DNA from: Aselliscus stoliczkanus
Lineage: Eukaryota > Chordata > Mammalia > Chiroptera > Hipposideridae
Length of the DNA stretch: 64,000 nt
Direction of reading: 5' to 3'
NCBI GenBank assembly: GCA_033961575.1
Contig: CM066730.1
Location: 112,339,523-112,403,522 of the forward strand
Shown here in pieces: positions 56,025 through 64,000 of this stretch. The notes under the pieces are model-generated. The model did no database searches. It was given only the letters and a program-made list of their open reading frames with translations, and was not told the origin of the DNA. The position numbers and the translations under genes were made by a program. How positions within the stretch are numbered: the first letter of the stretch is position 1; the number at the start of each line of letters is the position of its first letter.

Positions 56025-58601
56025 TTAAATCCCATTTGCAAAGGGAACATTTATGTCTTGATTCAATGCTTCTTTGACTTCGAGTGGCAGGGTGTCAAAA
56101 AGGTGATCTTCTACAACAAGCCCGCTTTTCTTGAGCAGGCGACACTGGCCCAGCTGGGCAGGCAGGCGGTCCAAGCAGTTCCCTTTCAGCTCCAGCTGGG
56201 TGAGCTGGGAGAGCTGACCAATTTTCTCTGGGAGGGAGGCGATGCAGTTCTGCCCCAGATTCAAAGTCCTCAACTTAACGCATTTAAACAATTGTTTTGG
56301 CAGGATGTCCACTTTGTTCCCCGTGATATGCAAATGCTGCAGGTTCTGGAGCAATCCTATTTCTATTGGAATCATTGAAATGTTGTTGTAGCTGACATCT
56401 AAGCATCTGAGTTTCTGTAAACTGAACACTGCCACTGGTAAGGATTCGAGCTTGTTATTGGAGAAATAAAGTGACTCCAAGTTTTTGACATGGGTAATGG
56501 AGGGAGGAATGGTAACAATTTTATTATGCCATAATTTTAAACAAGTCAGTCGTTTTAGATGCTGGAAACTGATGATCTCCTCAATTGTGCGTATGTTGTT
56601 TGATTTTAAATCCAGTTCCTGTAAATTAGAGAGGCTGAAAATCGCATGTGGAATTCTCTCCAACTCACAGTTCTGGAGTTCGAGCTCGGCGACATTCATC
56701 ATTTTCTTAAGGCTGTTCAGTACCAAGAGTTTAGTGCCGTCATTATGAATGACTAACTTAGTAAGATGTGGAGCCACATCTGTAATGTTGGAGGGAACTT
56801 TGGTCAAATTGCTCTTCACGTGGAGAATCTTAAGGTGCCGCAACTCTCGGAGAGATTCAAGTCCTATCATCTTATTGTTTTCAGAGTTCAAATTGCCTAT
56901 CAAGTATAACTCTCGAAGGTTTTTGAGCAAATACACCCAGGCAGGGATTTCAGCCACGTCGGTGAACTTCACGTGAAGGCATCTCAAGTGGTCTCGGAGG
57001 AAGCTAAACGCAGTCTGTTCAACTTTTGCAGGGCAGTGGCAGAGGTGAAGCTCTTGGAGATTCGTCATTTGAGAAATCTTAGCAGGGATTTTAGCTTCTG
57101 GAATCAGTTCAAGTTTGAGCACGTCCAGGTCTGTGAGGTCAAAGACAGCATCAGGCACACCCGACAGCATGAACAGGTGGAGCTCCTGCTTGTCCTGGGC
57201 GTTGCGGGACACATGCTGCCTCAGTTTTTCAAATGTCCACTCATGGTTCAAACTAATTTCCCTCAGTTTGTTTTCACTGACTTCTGACAAGAACACACCA
57301 AAGCGCTTGGAATAGAGCTGGTCGTATTGGTCTACCATGTGTAGAAGGAACGCAAAATCGTTCTTGACATCTGGAATGTCACTGAAGCTGCTCTCTTCTC
57401 TGACTTTTTCAAAAGAATATTCCTTCAAAGGTATCCTGAATAACCAGAAGAGAGTGTAGAGGCAGATAAAACCATAAACGCAAATGATAGATATGTAACT
57501 GATGAGAAGCTTTTTCAGCATATAAGCCATATTGTGGGTGCACTCAAATACCTCATAACCAGTCAGGTGCTCAACTTTCGGCTTGCAGACATGTTCAAAG
57601 CTGATTGCATTGACAAAGTTGGCCGTGTAGCAGAGGATAAAAATGAACTTGGCAGTTTTGATAACTGTTTGGACCACATAGAGTTTATAAATCAAGTCGC
57701 TGTCTTCCACATGGGCACGGAACTTCCTCACTTTCTCAAACAGGGCTTTGGCCTGTTCCCCGTCTTTTTTATCCAGGATGGTCATGCTGGGGACTTCAAT
57801 CACTGGCTTCTCGGCTGAGAATTTGAAGCCAGTTTTGTTGATCATCGGGGTGCTGGCACTGGGGCTCCCTTCATCACTGCTGGTCGACACGTGCTTTGGT
57901 AGAGTCTGGGCACCTGTTATTCTCTGCTTGTTTTCCTCCGAGTCTTCACATGCGGTCTCAGACAACGCTTTAGTAGTCCAAGGAGATTCAAAGCACTTTC
58001 CTAATATTGAAACAAAATGTTCTACTTTTGAGCATGTTTTGGGATATTTGAACCAAAAGTTACTACTGACCATGAGAATAATAGTATGTATAAGAGCAAG
58101 GTATGGAAAGTATTTAGAATACCACGGAAGGGCCAGATGGTAACACATCTGATTAATAAATACATATTGCTGAAAATCCAAGTTTGTTTTTCGGCCTGTT
58201 GGATCTTTCTTCTCTTTCTTCGCCTCCTGATGTGGAACTGTGGAATCTGTATGAGGATATGTGGCTCTGAGAGGTATGTCAGGTGTTACAGCAGATGTGC
58301 CAAAGGAAATGTCATTTGTTGTCCGCCCATGTTGTTCTTGGTCAGTGGCTGCTTCCATCTTCGGGATATTGGTGGTCACGTCGGCATTTCCTGGTGGTGT
58401 GTGTGCCTTTGCATTTACAGGAGATGGCAATACTGGCAAGCAGACCACCTGATCTTTGGTAAGTTGCATGGTTCCTGCAAAGATGGCTACCATCAACATA
58501 ACGACAGCCAGGTAATCCATAAACACGTCCCACCATGGTTTCAGGATTCGGTAAGTTGGCTGAATGTCATTAAGTGAAGCAACTTCCGCAAGGGTAAACA
58601 T
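56025..58601 (-). CDS. LRRC8D: LRRC8D, volume-regulated anion channel subunit (complete CDS in one exon)
   Basis: An uninterrupted 858-codon frame ending in TAA at 56025-56027. LRRC8D joins the obligate subunit LRRC8A in hexameric volume-regulated anion channels of the plasma membrane. LRRC8D-containing channels favour larger or uncharged osmolytes and some drugs (known for the family). Visible parts, by residue: TM1 about 23-46; a long first extracellular loop about 48-162; TM2 about 163-183; a cytoplasmic loop to about 305 with a Ser/Thr-rich stretch at 239-251; TM3 about 309-333; a second extracellular loop with Cys339 and Cys354; TM4 about 361-388; then leucine-rich repeats from about 490 to 825. 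Cys54 and Cys153 fit the conserved extracellular disulfide set. Phe143 lies where LRRC8A has its pore-filter arginine. The ATG at 58599-58601 is chosen because it follows a splice acceptor by two bases and gives 858 residues, the length I recall for human LRRC8D. Seven more codons are open upstream but they are intronic and lack an ATG. No frameshift or stop is seen. Confidence 0.98.
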   Translation of the reverse strand: MFTLAEVASLNDIQPTYRILKPWWDVFMDYLAVVMLMVAIFAGTMQLTKDQVVCLPVLPSPVNAKAHTPPGNADVTTNIPKMEAATDQEQHGRTTNDISFGTSAVTPDIPLRATYPHTDSTVPHQEAKKEKKDPTGRKTNLDFQQYVFINQMCYHLALPWYSKYFPYLALIHTIILMVSSNFWFKYPKTCSKVEHFVSILGKCFESPWTTKALSETACEDSEENKQRITGAQTLPKHVSTSSDEGSPSASTPMINKTGFKFSAEKPVIEVPSMTILDKKDGEQAKALFEKVRKFRAHVEDSDLIYKLYVVQTVIKTAKFIFILCYTANFVNAISFEHVCKPKVEHLTGYEVFECTHNMAYMLKKLLISYISIICVYGFICLYTLFWLFRIPLKEYSFEKVREESSFSDIPDVKNDFAFLLHMVDQYDQLYSKRFGVFLSEVSENKLREISLNHEWTFEKLRQHVSRNAQDKQELHLFMLSGVPDAVFDLTDLDVLKLELIPEAKIPAKISQMTNLQELHLCHCPAKVEQTAFSFLRDHLRCLHVKFTDVAEIPAWVYLLKNLRELYLIGNLNSENNKMIGLESLRELRHLKILHVKSNLTKVPSNITDVAPHLTKLVIHNDGTKLLVLNSLKKMMNVAELELQNCELERIPHAIFSLSNLQELDLKSNNIRTIEEIISFQHLKRLTCLKLWHNKIVTIPPSITHVKNLESLYFSNNKLESLPVAVFSLQKLRCLDVSYNNISMIPIEIGLLQNLQHLHITGNKVDILPKQLFKCVKLRTLNLGQNCIASLPEKIGQLSQLTQLELKGNCLDRLPAQLGQCRLLKKSGLVVEDHLFDTLPLEVKEALNQDINVPFANGI

Positions 58602-58603
58602 TC

Positions 58604-58620
58604 CTAGAAAACGAGGAAAC
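58604..58620 (-). promoter_or_regulatory. LRRC8D: 3' splice acceptor of the LRRC8D coding exon
   Basis: Read on the minus strand, a pyrimidine-rich tract (TTTCCTCGTTTTCTAG) ends in AG at 58605-58604. It is followed by GA and then the LRRC8D ATG. This sets the first exonic base at 58603 and explains why the seven open codons upstream are not coding. In mammals LRRC8D has non-coding 5' exons and one large coding exon, which fits. The 5' UTR exons and promoter are not recognised in this window and probably lie beyond 64000. Confidence 0.85.
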
Positions 58621-59104
58621 AAAAAATGTTATTACAGAGATGCAAACGAAAATATTAAATGAGAAAGACCCTTTATTTGCTCCAAACTAAATGTTCTATC
58701 CTGGTCCTAGCTTTTCATCCAAGATAGGTACCATAGAAAATAAAGTAAAAGGAACCTATATGAGAAAAATGGTGGTTTGTTGCAGTAGCTCTTCTCCCCT
58801 AGCCCAACAGAAGAGAACAGCATAAAAAAAAAAGGTGGGGAACAGATTGCCTACTAGGTAAGGAATAATGACAGTCTGTGCAAGGTCATAGTGGTTAGAG
58901 TAGAAAGGGGGGAGTGGAAATTTGAGAGTGATTTAGGAGACAGAATTTAAATATCTGTAACTTACTGGACCTTGAAGAAAGATGTAAGAACAGGATGGTA
59001 TCTGTTGTGGACTGGGCTGATTTAAGGTTAAGACTGAAGTTTTGAGGTAGGGGGTTGGGATGACTGTTATTTTGTACAAGCCAAAATTGAAGGGTCCGTG
59101 TCTA

Positions 59105-59300
59105 CTATTAAACTCTGGATAGCCTGTTTCCAGCCTCAGGCCTACCACTTATAAATGGTGTGATTCTCCAAGCTTGTATTTTTTCATCTGTAGCAAGGAG
59201 ATGATATTTCTAAGGGTTGTTAGAAAGCTTAAATTAAGTTATGATTGTAAAGCTCTTGGCATACCATCTGGCCACAAGTATCTATTAGCTCTTCAGGTTA
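59105..59300 (+). mobile_element. MIR fragment (intronic)
   Basis: TTTTTTCATCTGTAGCAAGG, GGTTGTTAGAAAGCTTAAA and GTAAAGCTCTTGGCATACC in MIR order. Confidence 0.7.
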
Positions 59301-60064
59301 GCTCTTACCACCCTGGTGGAAATGTCCCACAACAGTTGAAATTTAGGGTCTAGAGTGTAAAAGGAGTGTTAGTCTACCTACTCGGGATTTATCAATGTAT
59401 AGAGCTGAAACTCTGGTCCTTGATATAGCACCGATAGAGAACATGTGGAATGAGAAGAGACAAGCCAAAGACACAAGTAGGCATGGAATGATAAGTGATG
59501 ATGACACTAAGTCAAGACTAATAAGACCTCTGATCTCTGCCTAAGCCAGTGACCTCAGCAGCAATGAAGAGAATCCCAGTGGCAAGACACTCAAAAATGT
59601 GGTCCCCATTCACTAACAGCTGGCAGCATTACAGTTCTGAAACTAGTTGCAAAGAATACAGTACAAGGACAATCATTCTGGAAGTAACCAAGAAAAACAC
59701 CATGTTTATAGTGGCAAGTAATGGGAATGGGCTTCTGTAATCATGGGTGGGAAACACATGTTTATCTTCTTGAATTTGGAAATTGCAACTTCTTGAAAGC
59801 AACATTACCATATTCTGCTTTCTCAGGTTCCTATATTCATATAAAAATGATTTCTAAAAATAGTAAAAAACAAAAAGATAAAAGGCAAGGAAAGTACCCA
59901 AGGTTCTGGGAATGTATTTATTTTTTAAAATAAAGGATGGAAGATAGTTTTTTTATCTATCTACGCAAAAGTTGCCCAGAGTGCTATGTTGCAAAGGATT
60001 CTGAGGCCAACTCTGGCTTCGATAGGAAATAGTATTACGACGGATTACTCAAGTCTCACCCCTC

Positions 60065-60415
60065 CTCTCCAAATCCTCTGTGCTCTAGGCTATTAACTTC
60101 TTCCAGTTTCTCCAACCAGCCATTCTCCCTTGTGTTCAGCTTCTCTTACGCATTGTTTCTTCCACCTGGACTACTTGGACTACTTCCTCCCCACTCCTCT
60201 TCGGGAGGCTAGCAGGTTTCTCTCGTGTTCCCAGAAAGCCCTCTCTGACCCCCAGAAGTGCTTCTCTGATGTGCTCCCATAGGACTTGTCTGTTCCCCCA
60301 CTAGATAATATATTCAATGAGGACAGGACCTACATCCATTTTCCATATTGCTATGTAGCAATGGCCAACACACAGTAGATGCTCAATCAATGAAAGAATG
60401 TATGAGCTCTTAATA
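60065..60415 (+). mobile_element. L2 LINE 3' fragment (intronic)
   Basis: TTCCACCTGGACTACTTGGA, CCCAGAAAGCCCTCTCTGACC and CACAGTAGATGCTCAATCAA in L2 order. Confidence 0.75.
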
Positions 60416-60929
60416 ATCATCTTCAGCATTATTATCATCATCAAAATTCCTCAAGAACATTTATTAACTGTGTCCAGGTGGTATCGGGCAGAAGAGCATT
60501 TTCTTAAACTTCGTTGCCATCATAAAGCAACATGGGACCATGCAAGAATAAAAACTCCAAGTTAGGCCTCAGCATAAAAATAAATAGCCAAAGACCACAC
60601 AGCAGAGAAACTGTGGGATCCTTGGAACTCGTGATATTCTGCAGCTGTCAAAGCTTCAGCAGTGGTTTTTAAGAGCTTTGTACTCAGGACAGGCTTTGCC
60701 TCCAGGAGAGAGGCGAAGGCTGATCCTTCTCCCAGAAGAGAAGGTGGGTAAAAGGGGTGCAGAGAATACAGCATTAGAGTACTGTAATTTCACCCCAACC
60801 CCCAAAGATCGCCAGCTCAGCCCCCCGCAGCCCTGCCAGGGTGACGACAGTTGAACAGCCGAGACCAGCCCTTCTCCTCCAGCACACGTTCCACTCTGCC
60901 ACTCCCCACTCGAGCCCAATCCCATTTTT

Positions 60930-61150
60930 CTTTCTGTTGTACTCTTACTTATTCTTCAAGCTCCAGCTCAAACACTATCTCCTTTCCCAAGCTCCTATCC
61001 CATCATCTGTTAATAATCCATTTCTAATGTTGGTCCCTTCAACTACATCTTGATTTCCTGGTAGGCTGAGACTATGTCTTACTTGCCTTGTGTCCACCAT
61101 GTCTTACTCTCTCTCCTGAAGAACAGAGAAGGCATTTAGTGATAGTGGTG
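60930..61150 (+). mobile_element. L2 LINE 3' fragment (intronic)
   Basis: TTATTCTTCAAGCTCCAGCTC, AAACACTATCTCCTTTCCC and GGTAGGCTGAGACTATGTC in L2 order. Confidence 0.65.
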
Positions 61151-61359
61151 ATTTTGATGATGATAATGATAATAATAAAAGCAGCTATCAATTGTCGTCT
61201 TCCTTCCATATACCAAACACTGTGAAAGAGGCTTTATATCTGATACAATTCCCAGCTTTTGTACAGGCACATTTTAAACGTTCTTGAGGAATTTTGTATG
61301 AAAATGTATAAAAGTTTAGAGTCTGGGAGGCTAAGGGAATGGTTCTATTTCCAAAATGC

Positions 61360-61880
61360 CACACAAGATTATAAAATCTACCAGGATTCCCCAAATTAAA
61401 ACAACAGAAGATACTGAGTGCTGGTCAGACTGTGGAGTGATCGGAACTCTTAAATACTATTGGTGGGAAACGTTTGGGTTAATATCTACTAAAACTAAAT
61501 ATATGCATACTCTATACCCAGCAAGTCTCCTGTTAAGTATATATTCATGAGAAATCCACAAACTCATCAAAAGACATGTGCAGGGGCTGGCCGAGTGGTG
61601 CGGTGGTTAGGCGCTGGCTTGGGAAGCCAGCGGGCCGGTTCAGGTCCAACATATGAGGGCCAGTGACACTGTCCAAAAAAAAAAAAAAAAAAAAAAAAAA
61701 AGACATGTGCAACAGCCTGGAAGCTATCCAAATGCCCATCGACAGTAGAATGGAAAAATGAAATGTATATTCACAAAGTGGACTATCAGGCAGCAATAAG
61801 AATGAATGGCATGGTTACATGGGTGCGTTCAGTTTATAATATGTGATCTGTACATTTAGGTTCGATGCCTCTTTTGGTAT
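61360..61880 (+). mobile_element. Old L1 ORF2 3' fragment, split by a SINE (intronic)
   Basis: Frame 61356-61550 encodes ECWSDCGVIGTLKYYWWE, a degenerate ORF2 C-terminal motif. After the SINE, GGAAGCTATCCAAATGCCCA and GACTATCAGGCAGCAATAAG continue it. Antisense to LRRC8D. Confidence 0.75.
61583..61701 (+). mobile_element. tRNA-derived SINE, short form (intronic)
   Basis: Duplication AAAAGACATGTGCA on both sides. Head GGGGCTGGCCGAGTGGTGCG, pure poly(A) tail of about 27 bases. The long clean tail suggests a young insertion. Antisense to LRRC8D. Confidence 0.95.
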
Positions 61881-62249
61881 GTATGCTTTAATTTCCATAA
61901 AAAGTTTCAAAAGGAAATGGTAAAAGAAGCTGCAGCAGAAACAGCTGCCCCAGGAATGTGCTGTGACACCAGACTGAGGCTTTGCCTCACCCCTGTCCCA
62001 AGTCACACCCAGGGCTGGCTGGGGTCATAGGCCAGGGAAGCCCTTGACCGTCCTCTGGCAGCCTCCCCTTGCTGTCTCTCTCTCCAGCCTGAGAGAAGGG
62101 GCCTGCTCTCCCTGGAGTACAAGGGGCTGCATCTGTCATGGAAAAGAGGGAGCAAAGGCATGCATATAGAATGTGCAGGAGCTCTGGCTGGTGCACAGAT
62201 GGCATACAAGTGGAACACTGCCTGAACATACAGAGGGGAACACGAGTGG

Positions 62250-62410
62250 GATTCCATTCTCACATTCACAACATTACTCTACGCTGCCAAAATGTTATTA
62301 TATTCACTTGACAGGTAAAGAAATAGGCTCGCAGGAGTTGTGGAAGTCAAATATTTAGTGGCAGAGTCTGGACTTAAAATTTCATCTAAGGCCAAACCAC
62401 GTTCTTTCTA
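62250..62410 (-). mobile_element. MIR fragment (intronic)
   Basis: ACAGGTAAAGAAATAGGCTC and AAATATTTAGTGGCAGAGTC in reverse MIR order. Confidence 0.65.
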
Positions 62411-62459
62411 CCAGATTGCATTGCTTCTCTTCTTTGCTTCTCATGTTAGCAGTGCTTTG

Positions 62460-62625
62460 AAGTCTGCAAAATACTTTTCTATAAAACATCTCAGCTGATT
62501 CTCACAATAACCAAGTGAATCAGGCATTACTACGGCCCAATAGTATGAGGAAACCTAAGGCACAAAAAGCTTAGATGACCTCCCTGAGATAATTAAGTGT
62601 GAAAGCTAACAGAAACTTCCACCTT
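62460..62625 (-). mobile_element. MIR fragment (intronic)
   Basis: CTGATTCTCACAATAACCAA, TGAGGAAACCTAAGGCACAA and CTTAGATGACCTCCCTGAG in reverse MIR order. Confidence 0.7.
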
Positions 62626-63264
62626 CAAATCTTTTTTTTCTATCACATTGTCATCCAATGGCTGCAGTGTTGGCAAAGGGTTGGCTGTTGAAGGAGGGAC
62701 CTTCTCACAGTAGTCCTTGGGTTCGAGAAGACAAATGAATACAATTATGTAATCGTCACCTTCCCCAAGGCAACCTTTCATGACATTTACTCAGAATTCA
62801 AGAACACCATGAGCTGGGCCTAGTCCCTGCCCTAAAGGAGGCCTTGGTCTAGTGGGGGATAGCAAGCAATAAGTGTGTTATCATAACCCAGTAAGAAAGT
62901 TGCTCTAACCTGGTTAATACAAAGTATAGGAGAGGCATAGGATGGGGGGAGAGGTGGGGAACACATGTCTGCATTTTGTAATTGGGAGGGTTTCACAGAG
63001 AGATGGTTCTTAAGCTGAGACCAGAAGGGGAGTGGGGGACCATCATGGGTTGGTGGGGAAGGTTGGGAATAGAATCTTGGCAGAAAAAACAACAAGGGTA
63101 AAGATACAGAGACATGAGAGAAATTATGTGTTATAGAAACTACACATAATTCTAAAGTCACCCCATTAGTAGTCTAGTATGCCCATACACAGATATGACA
63201 TTTTATGGTTACATCAAGAGATGAAAGCCAAAGCATGGATGATTTAAGTGCAGTCTTAAGGAAG

Positions 63265-63470
63265 CTCCTGGGCTGTAAGGCAGGAAGCCAGTACTTTCCT
63301 GCAGTGTCAGCCACTTACTAGCTCTTATCTTGAACACGGGACTTCAGCTAATGTATCTGTTATCCTATTTGACCCACCAAAAAATGGGCAAAACTTCCTA
63401 CCTCTCAGGGAGTGTTTCAACCATTAGCAGAATTAAAGATGCAGTAGCACTTTGAAAAGTTGCTTTTCAT
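63265..63470 (+). mobile_element. MIR fragment (intronic)
   Basis: CAGCCACTTACTAGCTCTTA, AAAATGGGCAAAACTTCCTA and TTAAAGATGCAGTAGCAC in MIR order. Confidence 0.6.
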
Positions 63471-64000
63471 ATAATGCGTTGTGTGTACATGGTATATAAA
63501 ATACATATTCATATAATATAGTATCTATTAAGTACATTATGATCCTCGAGTAACTTTCAAGTGAAAGTCAAGTCCATGAGAAAGGAGATCATTATCTAGC
63601 TTTCTGAATCCTGTATCTTGAAGAGTGAATTAGGACTCAGAATGCCTATAAATAGTTTTCAGGGGATTCTTGGTTTGTTTGTTTTTTAAACCTGAGGAAG
63701 TCACACTTAGTAAGTATGAGTTGCAGACAATTTTTTGGGTTCTCCCTTATAATATTTCTGTTGCAAAGAACTTAAAGAATTACATTACAAGGAAGTGGAT
63801 TCCAAATGCCAAGTCTTCTCCTTCTATGGCACATATGAAAATGAGCCTAATATTCTTATAAATGAACATTTCTCATGGGAGTTGAGGAAGCTTTTTGTAT
63901 TAGAACTAAAAGGGGGAAGTTACTGGATTTGGGCTGGACAAAAATGAATCAGAAAATACAGAGATTGAATCTCAATTCTTTTATGATATCTAATTCCGTT

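Larger units (their letters stand above)
58606..64000 (-). other. LRRC8D: LRRC8D 5' intron (partial, runs off the window)
   Basis: Intronic sequence upstream of the coding exon. It contains L2, MIR and old L1 fragments and one short SINE, listed separately. No coding exon, CpG-rich promoter or convincing non-coding exon was seen. Unassigned stretches: 58606-59100, 59300-60060, 60420-60925, 61150-61355, 61885-62245, 62625-63260 and 63470-64000. Part of 62800-63140 resembles an ancient mammalian repeat, but I could not name its family. Confidence 0.75.

Noticed and set aside
58086..58577. 163-codon plus-strand frame opposite the LRRC8D coding region
   Set aside because: Antisense shadow of a conserved coding exon, with no recognisable domain. 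Other plus-strand frames at 55959-58143 are rejected for the same reason.
58602..58622. Seven-codon N-terminal extension of LRRC8D
   Set aside because: It begins at a TTG and spans a splice acceptor. The family protein starts at the ATG at 58601.
1..64000. CRISPR arrays, bacterial operons, phage or integron features
   Set aside because: Spliced gene structure, L1, SINE, MIR and LTR elements mark this as mammalian nuclear DNA. The short tandem repeats are microsatellites or transposon-derived.

Overview
The window is mammalian nuclear DNA. It is AT-rich, gene-poor and packed with interspersed repeats, and it holds one complete protein-coding exon. The repeat set points to a bat, most likely a horseshoe- or roundleaf-type bat of the Yinpterochiroptera. 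The clues are a recurring tRNA-derived SINE whose head reads GGCCGGCCGAGTGGCG, long forms of that SINE whose tail carries an AATAAA signal, several mariner-type DNA transposons and a fairly young L1. The bat assignment is inferred from remembered repeat families (Rhin-1-like SINEs) and was not tested by a search.

The only host gene recognised is LRRC8D, on the minus strand. Its whole 858-codon reading frame lies in one exon (56025-58601) behind a clear 3' splice site at 58604-58605. The 3' UTR runs to lower coordinates, with candidate poly(A) signals at 55909-55914 and 55422-55427. From 58606 to the window end is intron upstream of the coding exon. Everything below about 55.2 kb looks intergenic, downstream of the gene.

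Layout. 1-12375: an old minus-strand L1 split by a 7.8-kb full-length younger L1 (about 2824-10637). The younger L1 has target-site duplications, an intact ORF1, a broken ORF2 and a 2.5-kb 5' UTR with three GC-rich repeat units of about 195 bp. The old L1 also carries a fold-back mariner derivative and two SINEs. 12.4-24.8 kb: mostly unassigned sequence with MIR and L2 fragments, a solo retroviral LTR with perfect 6-bp duplications (15590-16482), MaLR/ERVL-type LTRs and a Tigger-type transposon split by a SINE. 25.2-31.2 kb: old L1 fragments, one reaching its 5' end at about 31213, interrupted by a mariner deletion derivative, a palindromic MITE and two SINEs. 31.2-55 kb: SINEs (including a close inverted pair at 38.2-39.25 kb), L2, MIR, old L1, an ERV1-type LTR, an MLT1 LTR with 5-bp duplications and microsatellites. 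58.6-64 kb: intronic L2, MIR and old L1 fragments and one SINE.

I saw no new gene system. The points most worth checking are the monomer-like tandem array in the L1 promoter, the fold-back mariner, the matched MITE pair, the composite SINEs and the inverted SINE pair.
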